This document shows, one piece after another, positions 1-8,655 of a stretch of 64,000 nucleotides of DNA. Made by a program: the position numbers and the translations under genes. How positions within the stretch are numbered: the stretch's first letter is position 1; every line of letters begins with the position of its first letter. The DNA is taken from assembly GCF_011752975.1 (NCBI RefSeq), contig NZ_VWWP01000014.1:1-64000 (forward strand), written 5' to 3'. Under the pieces are notes generated by a model. That model searched no databases. It saw only the letters and a program-made list of their open reading frames with translations, and was not told the DNA's origin. The stretch comes from Chryseobacterium sp. Tr-659. Its GTDB lineage: Bacteria > Bacteroidota > Bacteroidia > Flavobacteriales > Weeksellaceae.

Positions 1-860
1 TTATTTACCACACTTCATCAGCGACAGAGTCGCTTTTCTTTGCAACCTTAAAATAAAACGATCAATTAAGAAAGCTTTGCGTTTATTTTTCAATTTTAAA
101 AGCCATAATCCTATGCATTTTTACTGCAACTTTTATTTTTGTTAAATGTAAAGCATTTTATTTTTGGAACGCAAAGCTTTATTTTTACAATAATATATTT
201 TGAGGCAGCTAAGAATGAATCGATTTTCAATCGATTAGATAAAGCTCTTGTTTTATTTACCACACTTCATCAGCGACAGAGTCGCTTTTCTTTGCAACCT
301 TAAAATAAAACGATCAATTAAGAAAGCTTTGCGTTTATTTTTCAATTTTAAACGCCATAATCCTATGCATTTTTACTGCAACTTTTATTTTTGTTAAATG
401 TAAAGTACTTTATTTCTGGAACGCAAACCTTTATTTTTATAATAATATATTTTGAGGCAGCTAAGAATGAATCGATTTTCAATCAATTAGATAAAGCTCT
501 TGCTTTATTTACCACACTTCATCAGCGACAGAGTCGCTTTTCTTTGCAACCTTAAAATAAAACGATCAATTAAGAAAGCTTTGCGTTTATTTTTCAATTT
601 TAAAAGCCATAATCCTATGCATTTTTACTGCAACTTTTATTTTTGTTAAATGTAAAGCACTTTATTTCTGGAACGCAAAGCTTTATTTTTATAATAATAT
701 ATTTTGAGACAGCTAAGAATGAATCGATTTTCAATCGATTAGATAAAGCTCTTGCCTTATTTACCACACTTCATCAGCGACAGAGTCGCCTTTCTTTGCA
801 ACCTTAAAATAAAACGATCAATTAAGAAAGCTTTGCGTTTATTTTTCAATTTTAAAAGCT
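1..860. repeat. 252-bp tandem repeat array (about 3.4 copies, left end outside window)
   Basis: The units start at 1, 253, 505 and 757, an exact period of 252 bp; the fourth copy breaks off near 858. Copies differ by only a few substitutions, for example around offsets 105 and 155. Each unit holds a short hairpin (GCGAC-AGA-GTCGC), an AATCGATT palindrome pair around a TTC, and a 13-bp inverted repeat pair: AAAGCTTTGCGTT at 71-83 and its complement at 168-180. Although 252 is divisible by three, stops occur in the frames inspected and I see no coding sense. The array lies downstream of cutC and continues beyond the left edge. Function is unknown; it may be a recent intergenic amplification. 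Confidence 0.93.
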
Positions 861-900
861 ATACTCCAGCAGCTTACAGTTCCTCGAAATGACAAATTCG

Positions 901-1563
901 TTATGTATTCTTCAATGCAAGTACCTCAGCCGGATTTGCAAAAGCTCCCCCATCTGTAATTGCTGAAGAATGAAAATAATTCGCTTTTGTAAATGCTCTT
1001 AATGCTTCAATATTCGAGGAACGAAGTCCGCCCCCTACAAGAATTTCTATTCTTCCGTCAGAAAGCTCAACTAAAGTTTTCAGATTTTCTTTTCCTTCTG
1101 ATACATTAGGTTTCTGGCCGGAAGTGAGAATAGTTTTAAAACCGCATTCTATTACGTTTTCCAAAGAATCTTCCAGGTTTTTTGCTCTATCGAAAGCACG
1201 GTGAAAAGTACATTGAAGTGGTGCAGCCAATTCTACCAAAGCTTTATTCTGCTCTATATTCACTTCATCATTTTCATCCAGAATTCCAAATACGAAACCA
1301 TCTACATTCAATGATTTCAATTGAATAAGATCATTTTTCATCTGTTCAAATTCTTTTTCCGAGTAGGTAAAGTCTCCTCCTCTCGGACGAATCATTACAA
1401 CAATAGGAATATTGATTTGTTCTCGAAGTTCCTTTGTTATTTCAAAACCGGGAGTCGTTCCTCCTTCACTTAATCCATCACATAATTCAATTCTATCTGC
1501 TCCGTTTTCAAAAGCTATCATTGCCGATTCCGGATTAAAACACGCTATCTCTATTTTTGACAT
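901..1563 (-). CDS. cutC: CutC family protein (copper homeostasis)
   Basis: This is a 220-aa cytoplasmic TIM-barrel protein of the CutC family. The N-terminus has the family signature: SKIEIACFNPESA, then ENGADRIELC near residues 19-28 and LSEGGTTPG just after. A second conserved block, TSGQKP, lies near residue 148, and GGGLRSSN near 177. E. coli CutC is slightly longer (about 248 aa). The family was named from copper-sensitive mutants, but its direct biochemical role is still debated. It is the last gene of a minus-strand group: a lipoprotein gene ends 15 bp upstream of its ATG, so the two are probably co-transcribed. The tandem repeat array begins about 40 bp beyond its stop. The family assignment is firm; the copper role is family knowledge, not visible here. 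Confidence 0.93.
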   Translation of the reverse strand: MSKIEIACFNPESAMIAFENGADRIELCDGLSEGGTTPGFEITKELREQINIPIVVMIRPRGGDFTYSEKEFEQMKNDLIQLKSLNVDGFVFGILDENDEVNIEQNKALVELAAPLQCTFHRAFDRAKNLEDSLENVIECGFKTILTSGQKPNVSEGKENLKTLVELSDGRIEILVGGGLRSSNIEALRAFTKANYFHSSAITDGGAFANPAEVLALKNT

Positions 1564-1578
1564 TTTTATTGTATATGC

Positions 1579-2139
1579 TTAATTCAACTTGGGTTCTTCC
1601 TGCAAAACATCTGCAATTAAAAAAGATCCGTTTTCTTTTATTACTTTAATTTTTACAGGATATTCAGCTTTAACCTTCTGGTCCGTAAGAATGACATTAA
1701 AAAGAAGATTATTTCCTTCCTCAGAAATTAACTGGCATTTTGTTACTTTTACTTCATACCAATCTTGTCCGGTGATTAGAAATCCTACACCAATTCCTGC
1801 TTTATTTGTATCAAATTTACCTTTCCATTTATCCCGGAACTCTTGTTCAGTAAGGCTCCCATCTACATCAAGATCAACATTCATAGCATCTGTTTTATAA
1901 TCAAAATACTCTTTTGTAGTCATTTTCTTCATATTCTCCCCTTCACTTCCAAGATCATCTTTAAAATACTTCTCAATATTTTTTTCCAGCCATTTTTTGG
2001 CTTCTTCAGAAGTATTTGATGTAGTATTCAAAACTATTTTTTCTTTTGACTGTAGTGGCTCTACAGTAGTTTTAGTCTCCTTCTTCTCTTCCTTGCATGC
2101 TATAATCATGAATAAGGAAGCGATAATCGTTCTTTTCAT
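1579..2139 (-). CDS. Putative lipoprotein of unknown function
   Basis: The reading frame is open from 2175, but the ATG at 2137-2139 is the better start because it gives a typical lipoprotein signal: KRT, a hydrophobic stretch, and a lipobox MIIAC with Cys15. The mature part begins with a charged, low-complexity linker (EEKKETKTT) and continues as a roughly 160-residue soluble domain with no family I recognise. A stretch reading DVDGSLTEQEFRDKW looks faintly EF-hand-like (D-x-D-G), but a single incomplete motif is weak evidence. It lies 15 bp upstream of cutC on the same strand and is probably co-transcribed with it. It probably sits in the periplasm or outer membrane. Confidence 0.75.
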   Translation of the reverse strand: MKRTIIASLFMIIACKEEKKETKTTVEPLQSKEKIVLNTTSNTSEEAKKWLEKNIEKYFKDDLGSEGENMKKMTTKEYFDYKTDAMNVDLDVDGSLTEQEFRDKWKGKFDTNKAGIGVGFLITGQDWYEVKVTKCQLISEEGNNLLFNVILTDQKVKAEYPVKIKVIKENGSFLIADVLQEEPKLN

Positions 2140-2263
2140 ATCTTGTTTTGGTGTATAGTTTTTTCCTAAAGCCAATAAGGCTAAGGTTTCCTGTAAAATG
2201 GGCTTTCTTCTAAAGCTCAGAAAATTAGCCCGTTTCTATTGATTGATTTGGATTACAATCCAC

Positions 2264-3265
2264 TTATTTTAAAGCAAATTCAGGTGTTTCAAGGCGGTTG
2301 CCCTTCTGATCGTGTACTGCAAAATTGAATCCGTCCTGAATACAGTAAGAGCCATACTCTCCTTTTTTATTAATTGCAATAAACCCAACCTGAATATCTT
2401 TCAGATTTTTGTTTCTTCTCTGATTGATCTTTACAATCCTGTCCACAGCTTCCTTACAGGCTTCCTGCGGATTTCGGCCTTGCCTCATGAGCTCAACCAC
2501 TAAATGTGTTCCTACGGTTCGGATCACTTCTTCCCCATGTCCTGTTGCTGTAGCGGCACCTACTTCATTGTCTACGAATAAACCGGCTCCGATAATCGGG
2601 GAATCTCCCACCCTTCCATGCATTTTAAATGCCATTCCGCTTGTGGTACATGCTCCGGAGAGATTTCCCTGTGCATCTAAAGCGATCATTCCTATGGTAT
2701 CGTGATTTTCAATATTCGCGACAGGTTTATACTGGCTGGTTTTCAGCCATTCTTTCCATTCTTTTTCTGATTCCGGGGTAAGAAGATTTTCTTTTTTAAA
2801 GCCTTGTGAAAGGGCAAACTGCAGTGCGCCATCTCCCACCAGCATTACGTGAGGTGTTTTTTCCATTACAGCTCTGGCAACAGAAATCGGATTTTTGATA
2901 TGCTCCAGACAGGCTACTGAACCGATATTATAATTATCATCCATGATACAGGCATCCAGAGTTACTCTACCATCTCGATCCGGCCGGCCGCCATATCCCA
3001 CACTTCTTTCCTTAGGATCTAATTCTACGATACGAACACCTTTTTCAACTGCATCTAAAGCTTTTCCTCCTTTTCCGAGAATAGTCCACGCTTCTTCGTT
3101 CGCTTTCAATCCGAAATTCCAGGTAGAAAGGACTATCGGTTTGTTGATGGCTTTAACGGGAGTATTTTCCGGTAATTCTGCAGCCATCAGATCCAACGGG
3201 TTTACGGCAAGCGCAGCTGTTGCTATTCCCAGCTTTTTTATAAAACTTCTTCGGTTATTGTTCAT
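2264..3265 (-). CDS. N4-(beta-N-acetylglucosaminyl)-L-asparaginase (glycosylasparaginase), Tat-exported
   Basis: This 333-aa Ntn-hydrolase precursor cleaves the GlcNAc-asparagine bond of N-linked glycans. The self-cleavage site is visible as NHDTIGM, with Thr190 expected to become the new N-terminal nucleophile of the beta chain; the downstream GRVGDSPIIGAG and TGHGEE blocks match the substrate-binding region of the well-studied Elizabethkingia (Flavobacterium) meningosepticum enzyme. The N-terminus carries a twin-arginine motif (RRSFIKK, residues 5-11) followed by an Ala-rich hydrophobic stretch, so Tat export to the periplasm is likely. The GH20 hexosaminidase at 10.5 kb could act in the same glycan breakdown. 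The gene is monocistronic or heads the lipoprotein-cutC group, with a 124-bp gap between them. Confidence 0.95.
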   Translation of the reverse strand: MNNNRRSFIKKLGIATAALAVNPLDLMAAELPENTPVKAINKPIVLSTWNFGLKANEEAWTILGKGGKALDAVEKGVRIVELDPKERSVGYGGRPDRDGRVTLDACIMDDNYNIGSVACLEHIKNPISVARAVMEKTPHVMLVGDGALQFALSQGFKKENLLTPESEKEWKEWLKTSQYKPVANIENHDTIGMIALDAQGNLSGACTTSGMAFKMHGRVGDSPIIGAGLFVDNEVGAATATGHGEEVIRTVGTHLVVELMRQGRNPQEACKEAVDRIVKINQRRNKNLKDIQVGFIAINKKGEYGSYCIQDGFNFAVHDQKGNRLETPEFALK

Positions 3266-3373
3266 GGTATCTCAAATTATTAATACTTAACAAATCTAAA
3301 AAAAACTTCCATGAAATCCTTAGCACAGCACAAGGAAATCCGTGTATTATTTTTATTTATCTTTACCGCTGTA

Positions 3374-3979
3374 ATGGATTCATTTAAAACATTCAGGAAT
3401 ATTGCTTTTTTTCAGGAATTATCTGATGAAGAAATCAATATTCTTGTCAGCATCAGTACTCCAAGACTTCTTCGTAAAAAAGAGAAGCTGGCAGAGCCTG
3501 GTCAGTCTTTTAATCATCTATTCATCATGTCTCATGGATTACTGAGATTTTTCTTTGACGATGAAAACGGAACTGAAAGCAACCTTTTTTTACCTTCAGA
3601 AAAAGAAGCCTCCATTATGGAAACTCCGGAATCCTACTCTGAAGAAACGGAAAGAAAATATACTATAGAAGCGGTTATTGAGAGTCATATTTTTCTGTTC
3701 AATAAAAGTGAGTTTGAAGAACTTGCATTTCAACATAGGGGTATTTATAATGTATACCTGAAATCTCTGAAGATGATCATCAATATCGCAAAAACACGCA
3801 TAGAGCAATTTTGTTCTACGTCTCCGCATTCGCGCTATGAAGAGTTTCTGGAGAAAAGGCCATTCACTTCCCAGAACGCAAACAGAAAATATATTGCCAA
3901 TTTTCTGGGTATTACTCCTAATTCACTTTCCAGGATGACCGCCCGTATTCATAAAAAAAGGAACGACAGAAAAAAATAA
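3374..3979 (+). CDS. Crp/Fnr-family transcriptional regulator
   Basis: This is a 201-aa protein with an N-terminal cyclic-nucleotide-binding-like beta-roll (about residues 5-125) and a short C-terminal helix-turn-helix (about 168-192, NRKYIANFLGITPNSLSRM). The open frame reaches back to 3311, but the ATG at 3374 (MDSFKTFRNI) is chosen since the extra 21 residues are hydrophobic and unlike the family. Residues that bind cAMP in E. coli Crp are not evident, as is usual for the Bacteroidota proteins of this type. It lies 230 bp upstream of the DUF3302-HlyD-TolC operon on the same strand and could regulate it, which is inference from position only. It is divergent from the glycosylasparaginase gene. 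Confidence 0.88.
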   Translation: MDSFKTFRNIAFFQELSDEEINILVSISTPRLLRKKEKLAEPGQSFNHLFIMSHGLLRFFFDDENGTESNLFLPSEKEASIMETPESYSEETERKYTIEAVIESHIFLFNKSEFEELAFQHRGIYNVYLKSLKMIINIAKTRIEQFCSTSPHSRYEEFLEKRPFTSQNANRKYIANFLGITPNSLSRMTARIHKKRNDRKK

Positions 3980-4209
3980 CTTAGGAATACTTTTTCTCAC
4001 TTTATTCATTCTATTTTTGCTTACTCAAAATACGATTACACAAACAATTAAAAAAGCAAAATGAGAAAATATCACCTAAAAAAAACAACTGTTATTGAGT
4101 AAGCTTTAATCTTCCCTTAAGATTCAAAGTAATCGGCCGTAGGATTTTTAATCATCCGGTTATCCCCCTTGTTTTACATTTAACATCATTTTACCCTATA
4201 CAATTATTT

Positions 4210-4569
4210 ATGCAAAGAATATCAATACTTCTCTGCCTGTTATTATCATGCAATTTTGTTCAAGCATCCACAGGCAATTTAGAAGATACTATAGCAAATG
4301 CTGCATCCTGGTTAATTTTACTTGTTTTACCGATTGCAGGAATTTACCTTTTCTGGAAAGTTCACATTTATCCGGAAAAAGTAGCTGAGAAAAAGAATCA
4401 TCCTCAGCTGAAAGCCATAAAAAGTATGTGCCTCCTTTCCCTTGTTTTTGGAGGCCTTTTATGGCCAATTGCCTTAATCTGGGCCAACTATGATTATGGC
4501 AATGAAAACGATCAGAAAAAAGACACAAACCTTATTGAAGAAAAAGAAATTATAACGCCCGAAAATTAA
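4210..4569 (+). CDS. DUF3302-type small inner membrane protein (YibI-like)
   Basis: This is a 119-aa protein with an N-terminal signal-like segment (residues 1-19) and two membrane helices (about 29-50 and 70-92) separated by a basic loop that includes HPQLKAIKSM. A short acidic tail ends the protein. The topology, and its position immediately before a HlyD-type gene (5 bp gap), match the E. coli yibI-yibH pair, where YibI is a DUF3302 protein. Its exact function is unknown; it probably helps the adaptor protein in the inner membrane. First gene of a three-gene operon with the HlyD and TolC-like genes. Confidence 0.75.
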   Translation: MQRISILLCLLLSCNFVQASTGNLEDTIANAASWLILLVLPIAGIYLFWKVHIYPEKVAEKKNHPQLKAIKSMCLLSLVFGGLLWPIALIWANYDYGNENDQKKDTNLIEEKEIITPEN

Positions 4570-4574
4570 CAGAA

Positions 4575-5732
4575 ATGCTGGAATTACTTATCGCAATATA
4601 TGCCGGAATATGCTGGCTTCTCATTAAAAAATTAAAATTGATCCCCTGGACTTTTACCACACAGGTTGTAGTGTATTCACTGCCAATCTTTGGATCTATT
4701 GCTTTAATATTAAGTTTAAATTTTTATTGTCCTATTACTTCAGACGTAAAAGTAGGAAACAGAAGTGTGGATATTACCACACAGGTTTTAGGAAAGGTAA
4801 AAAAGGTATATGTAAGTACTAATCAGGAAGTAAAGAAGGGAGATACTTTATTCGTGTTAGACAGAGAGCCTTATCTTCAGGAGATCAAATCTCTGGAAGC
4901 TAAACTCAGCAATATGAAGGCTACTGTAAGTTCTTATAATACGGATATTTCCGCATCCAGAAAAAATATTGCAGGTTTACAGTCTCAGCTGGATCTTGCC
5001 AATAAAAGAGTGGCACAGTATCAGGAGCTGGTGGAGGCTGGTGCTGCCAATAAATTTGATCTTGAACAAGCAATCACTAATGTTCGTGATCTGCAGTCCC
5101 GAATCAGCGCAGCACAATCACAGCAGCAATCATTGGAAACTAAATCCAATGCATCTTATGGTGGTGAAAATTCATCTGTATCTGAGATTCAGGCTAAATT
5201 AGAACAGGCTAAATGGAACCTTTCACAAACTGTTGTTCTTGCACCTACAGATGGAGTTATCCCAAACGTACAACTCAATGAAGGTGCTATCATGGCTCCT
5301 TTTAAATCTGCGTTTGTTTTGATTCAAAAACAACAATCTGTTATCGGCTTTTTTGCTCAGAATGAACTGGAAACGGTAAAGAATGGTGATGAGGTAGAAC
5401 TTGCCCTTAAGACAGAACCTGGAAAAGTGGTTAAAGCCAGACTTGAATATGTTATTGATGCTACCAGCCAGGGAATTATGAATAACGCAGGAGGAATGCT
5501 TGGAGGGAACGGATCTGTTGCCGGACTTCCCGATACCGCGAGACAGCTTCCGGAAACGGATGGAAAACTTATTGCCAAATTCGTGTTGGAAGATGGCCAG
5601 AAACAGCTGACCGTTGGAGCAAGGGGAACTGCTGTTATTTATTCGGATCACATCAAACCATTACATCTTATCCGAAAAGTGATGGTCCGTATTAATAGTA
5701 AAATCAATTATCTGATCCTTAAACTTCATTAA
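4575..5732 (+). CDS. HlyD-family membrane fusion (periplasmic adaptor) protein, YibH-like
   Basis: A 385-aa adaptor. Two hydrophobic segments lie at the N-terminus (about 1-18 and 28-51), then a biotinyl-lipoyl half motif (DITTQVLGKVKKVYVSTNQ), a long alpha-helical hairpin (about 95-200), the second lipoyl half (LAPTDGVIPNVQLNEGA) and a beta-barrel region. A Gly-rich loop near residues 298-312 (GGMLGGNGSVAG) is notable. Such proteins bridge an inner membrane component to an outer membrane channel. Here the partners are the DUF3302 protein 5 bp upstream and the TolC-like protein, whose ATG starts one base after this stop. No ABC, RND or MFS pump gene is in the operon. Confidence 0.9.
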   Translation: MLELLIAIYAGICWLLIKKLKLIPWTFTTQVVVYSLPIFGSIALILSLNFYCPITSDVKVGNRSVDITTQVLGKVKKVYVSTNQEVKKGDTLFVLDREPYLQEIKSLEAKLSNMKATVSSYNTDISASRKNIAGLQSQLDLANKRVAQYQELVEAGAANKFDLEQAITNVRDLQSRISAAQSQQQSLETKSNASYGGENSSVSEIQAKLEQAKWNLSQTVVLAPTDGVIPNVQLNEGAIMAPFKSAFVLIQKQQSVIGFFAQNELETVKNGDEVELALKTEPGKVVKARLEYVIDATSQGIMNNAGGMLGGNGSVAGLPDTARQLPETDGKLIAKFVLEDGQKQLTVGARGTAVIYSDHIKPLHLIRKVMVRINSKINYLILKLH

Positions 5733-5733
5733 A

Positions 5734-7134
5734 ATGTATAAAAAATTAATTGTACTGGGAGTGCTTTCTGTGAGCTTAAGTTCATGTATCGGATATAAAG
5801 AGCCTACTCAAGAAAATATGGATCAGCTCAAGAAAAAAAGTGAAATTGCAGCTCATATTGAAATTCCAGACGACTGGATATTCGACAGAAAAGCAAATTC
5901 AAGATCTCTTTCCTATGACTGGATTACGGATCTTAAAACACCTCAGCTGGATACACTGATTGATGAAGGGATGTTATATAATGCGGATCTCATCATTGCT
6001 AAAGAGAAACTTAATCAGATTGAATTGGCTATGGAGATTGCAGGAACTCATCTTTACCCAAGTGTAAGTGCAGTTGCCAACACTTCAAATAATCTGATAA
6101 GTGATGCTCAAATCCGACGTCTTGCTTTAAAAGCGAGTTGGGAAATAGATCTTTGGGGCAAAAATAAATCGGCACAAATGGCTGCTACAAGTAATTATTT
6201 TTCGGCCAAGCACCAGAATACGTTGCTGCATCAGTCTATTGCAGGGATGATTGCAAAAGCTTATTTCCTGAATATTGCGGGAAACATTCAGGAGGATATG
6301 ATTCAAAATTATATTCAGAAATCCAAGGATCTTGAAAAACTATATATCGTTCAGAAAAAAGTGGGAACTGCTAATGCTTTAGATATTTCCAATATATCTG
6401 CGGAAATCATTTCACTGGAAGGATATCTGGAAAAGGTTAGAAATGCCAATGTACAATCGAGAAGATCATTAGAGCTCCTTACGGGAAAATATCCGGAAGG
6501 GAAACTGGCTACACAGAATTTTTTTGTTCCGGTAAAAAATGATATTCCTGAATCTTTTCCTCTTCAGCTTCTGGAGAACAGATCAGATATACAGGCTGGT
6601 CAGTTTCAGATAGAAAAAGCATTTTATGAGGTACAGCAGGCGAAAGCCTCCAGACTTCCTTCATTGAATATAAGTTCTTCATTTGGAACTGCCGGAAGTA
6701 ACGTAGAGTCTATCAATTCTCTGTTTTCTAATCCTTTATTAAGAGTAGGAAGCGGATTGGTTTCTCCGATATTCAACAACGGAAAACTAAAAAAGAATGT
6801 GGAAATAAAAAACTCTGAGCAAAAACAGGTGGTTGAAGAGTATTCGAAAGCCGTTTTGAATGCCCTGAATGAGGTAGAATCATCGTTAGCAAATCTTCAT
6901 TCGATTGAAAAGCAGCTGACGTATAACATTAAAGCTGTTAATGAACTTAAAAATAATATTAATCTTACCCAAAAGCAAATCAAAGTAGGTACAAATAACA
7001 GTTTTGTGCTTATCCGAAAGCAAAGGGATCTTCTTAAAAATGAAATGAACCTCATCAATCTGGAGCTTCAGTACAGAATAGAACGAATCAATCTGTATAT
7101 GGCTCTGGGAGCGGAGAATTTCATTTACTCATAA
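5734..7134 (+). CDS. TolC/OprM-type outer membrane efflux lipoprotein
   Basis: A 466-aa outer membrane factor. The signal ends in a lipobox (SLSSC, Cys18), so it is a NodT/OprM-type lipoprotein channel. It shows the two repeats expected of the family: the first around residues 65-250 (DLIIAKEKLNQIELAMEIAG, SWEIDLWGK) and the second about 265-460 (RSDIQAGQFQIEKAFYEV, NALNEVESSLANL). The start overlaps the end of the hlyD-type gene in practice (TAA-A-ATG), which argues for translational coupling. It should form the outer membrane exit of the export system. A hairpin with a T run follows immediately at 7146. Confidence 0.92.
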   Translation: MYKKLIVLGVLSVSLSSCIGYKEPTQENMDQLKKKSEIAAHIEIPDDWIFDRKANSRSLSYDWITDLKTPQLDTLIDEGMLYNADLIIAKEKLNQIELAMEIAGTHLYPSVSAVANTSNNLISDAQIRRLALKASWEIDLWGKNKSAQMAATSNYFSAKHQNTLLHQSIAGMIAKAYFLNIAGNIQEDMIQNYIQKSKDLEKLYIVQKKVGTANALDISNISAEIISLEGYLEKVRNANVQSRRSLELLTGKYPEGKLATQNFFVPVKNDIPESFPLQLLENRSDIQAGQFQIEKAFYEVQQAKASRLPSLNISSSFGTAGSNVESINSLFSNPLLRVGSGLVSPIFNNGKLKKNVEIKNSEQKQVVEEYSKAVLNALNEVESSLANLHSIEKQLTYNIKAVNELKNNINLTQKQIKVGTNNSFVLIRKQRDLLKNEMNLINLELQYRIERINLYMALGAENFIYS

Positions 7135-7145
7135 TTATACTTCGA

Positions 7146-7178
7146 AAGACTGCAGAGATCATCTGTAGTCTTTTTTTA
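7146..7178 (+). terminator. Rho-independent terminator of the HlyD-TolC operon
   Basis: A 10-bp stem (AGACTGCAGA / TCTGTAGTCT, one G-T pair) is followed by seven T residues, 12 bp after the stop of the TolC-like gene. Confidence 0.85.
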
Positions 7179-7274
7179 TAACCACTCTGTCCAAAATTCT
7201 CTGAATCTTTACCACATCAGGCACAAGAGAATATGAGTTCCTTTGATGGAATATTCGGAATAATTATTAATTTT

Positions 7275-7760
7275 TTAATGGGGTAATTTATCCCTGAAAT
7301 AGCCATATACCCATGTTCCGGCAACAGCACTCAAAAGGGTTATGGATACGGCTAAAGCTCCTGTTCCTATTTGTGCAAAAAGCGGTCCCGGGCAGGCTCC
7401 TGTTATGGCCCAGCCAAAACCAAATATCAATCCGCCGTAGATTTGCCCCTTATTAAACTTTTTAGGGATGAATGTAATAGATTCACCATAAATTGTTTTG
7501 ATGTTGAATTTTTTAATCAATCCAACAGAGATCATTCCTACCAAAACAGCACTTCCGATGATTCCATACATATGAAAAGACTGGAACCGGAACATTTCCT
7601 GTATCCTAAACCAGCTTATTACCTCAGCTTTGACGAAAATAATTCCAAAAATAATTCCTGCTGCAAGGTATTTAAGGTTATGATACCATGGATGATCAAG
7701 GCTGCTTTCATTGATACAAACGGAATCCTGATGACGGATATCTTCTTTTTCTTTTATCAT
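7275..7760 (-). CDS. YeeE/YedE-type transporter half (DUF6691-like)
   Basis: A 161-aa membrane protein with about four helices (from residues 31, 65, 108 and 130). It carries the conserved Cys motif GACPGP (Cys123), the counterpart of the cysteine that handles thiosulfate or sulfane sulfur in YeeE (TsuA)-type transporters. It is the second half of a two-gene system: the other half ends 27 bp upstream. In Bacteroidota such pairs usually lie in one operon with an MBL-fold/rhodanese persulfide dioxygenase gene; here only a stump of that gene remains (8372-8464). Import of sulfur compounds is the expected role from the family; substrate is unproven. Confidence 0.88.
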   Translation of the reverse strand: MIKEKEDIRHQDSVCINESSLDHPWYHNLKYLAAGIIFGIIFVKAEVISWFRIQEMFRFQSFHMYGIIGSAVLVGMISVGLIKKFNIKTIYGESITFIPKKFNKGQIYGGLIFGFGWAITGACPGPLFAQIGTGALAVSITLLSAVAGTWVYGYFRDKLPH

Positions 7761-7787
7761 TTTTTCAAATTCATTTTAAAGTTTTAC

Positions 7788-8351
7788 TTACAGCGAAAGA
7801 ATGATGGGTAAAATAAGGTTAGCCATTAAAAAGCCGCCTATCATAAAACACATGGTTGCCACTAAAGATGGCCACTGCAGATTGGAAAGCCCCATGATGG
7901 CATGTCCGCTTGTACATCCTCCTGCATATCTTGTTCCGAAGCCCACTAAAAAACCACCTACAACCATCACTATAAATCCTCTCAGTGTAAATAAGCTTTC
8001 AAAATTCATCAACTGTATTGGGACGAGGTTGCTATAGTCTGTAATCCCGTATCCGGCCAGTTCGGTTTTCAGATTGGAATTAACTTCAATTTCCGCAGGA
8101 TTAAGCAGAAAATGGGCAGCAATTATTCCTCCCAAAAAAATTCCCAGTACGAAAAATAAATTCCAGGCTTCTTTTTTCCAGTTGTATTTGAAAAAATTTA
8201 CATTTGCCGGTAAGCAGGCAGCACAGATGTGCCTTAATGAGGAACTTATTCCAAAGGATTTATTTCCCATGATCAACAGAGCGGGAACGGTAAGCCCGAT
8301 CAATGGACCTGCAACATACCATGGCCACGGTTGCTTTATTATCTCCAACAT
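7788..8351 (-). CDS. YeeE/YedE thiosulfate-transporter-like protein
   Basis: A 187-aa integral membrane protein with about five helices. The key motif is GTRYAGGCTSGH (Cys146), typical of the YeeE/YedE family; an extra pair of cysteines (HICAACLP, Cys43 and Cys46) lies in an early loop. With the downstream 161-aa half it should form a channel-like importer for thiosulfate or another sulfur compound. Its ATG is 20 bp downstream of the stop of the truncated MBL-fold remnant, so the pair probably still uses the old operon promoter upstream of 8464. Confidence 0.9.
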   Translation of the reverse strand: MLEIIKQPWPWYVAGPLIGLTVPALLIMGNKSFGISSSLRHICAACLPANVNFFKYNWKKEAWNLFFVLGIFLGGIIAAHFLLNPAEIEVNSNLKTELAGYGITDYSNLVPIQLMNFESLFTLRGFIVMVVGGFLVGFGTRYAGGCTSGHAIMGLSNLQWPSLVATMCFMIGGFLMANLILPIILSL

Positions 8352-8371
8352 ATCTTCTTTTTTATTTTGAA

Positions 8372-8464
8372 TTATCTAAGATCAATGATTCCTGATTCTC
8401 CGGCTGAGGTGATATAATAAGCTCCCCGCACCAGGCAGCCTGTATAAATCTGTTCTATTTTCAT
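8372..8464 (-). pseudogene. N-terminal stump of an MBL-fold (ETHE1/Blh-type) hydrolase gene
   Basis: Starting at the ATG at 8462-8464, the 30-residue peptide MKIEQIYTGC...GIIDLR is the N-terminus of the MBL-fold/rhodanese proteins that usually precede YeeE/YedE pairs in Bacteroidota (family form MKIEQIYTGCLAQGAYY...AIIDPLREV, from memory). It stops at TAA right after LR, before the metal-binding HxHxDH would come, and the next gene starts 20 bp later. The simplest reading is an internal deletion that removed almost all of the gene. The frame is open further upstream (to 8617), but that extension is not family-like and I do not count it. Confidence 0.8.
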
Positions 8465-8655
8465 ATTACTTATTTTTTCCCTTTTGGGGTATATTAAAAG
8501 AGTAAATTGTTTTCTGATGCAAATCTCCCGCTTTCTTTTTTCCTCTACTGCTACTTTTGTTACATAAGGCATATTGAAAAGATTTAACATGAAATGATTC
8601 TCTTGTAACTTTTTCATCTATACCTCTGACCTATTAAATATTAAGCTTTACAGCC

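Noticed and set aside
1-860. The tandem array as a possible CRISPR
   Set aside because: Units are 252 bp without short repeats separated by unique spacers.
1589-1900. Plus-strand ORF of 103 codons opposite the lipoprotein gene
   Set aside because: It is a shadow frame of the minus-strand lipoprotein gene, with no family-like sequence or promoter.
5223-5651. 142-codon minus-strand ORF inside the HlyD-type gene
   Set aside because: It is antisense to a well-supported membrane fusion protein and has no family resemblance.
7275-8351. Reading the two YeeE/YedE frames as one broken gene
   Set aside because: Each has its own start, complete helices and Cys motif, and the split pair is the usual arrangement in this family.
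8465-8617. Upstream extension of the MBL stump frame to 8617
   Set aside because: The 51 added residues are basic and not like the MBL family, whose N-terminus is MKIEQIYTG; the ATG at 8464 fits.
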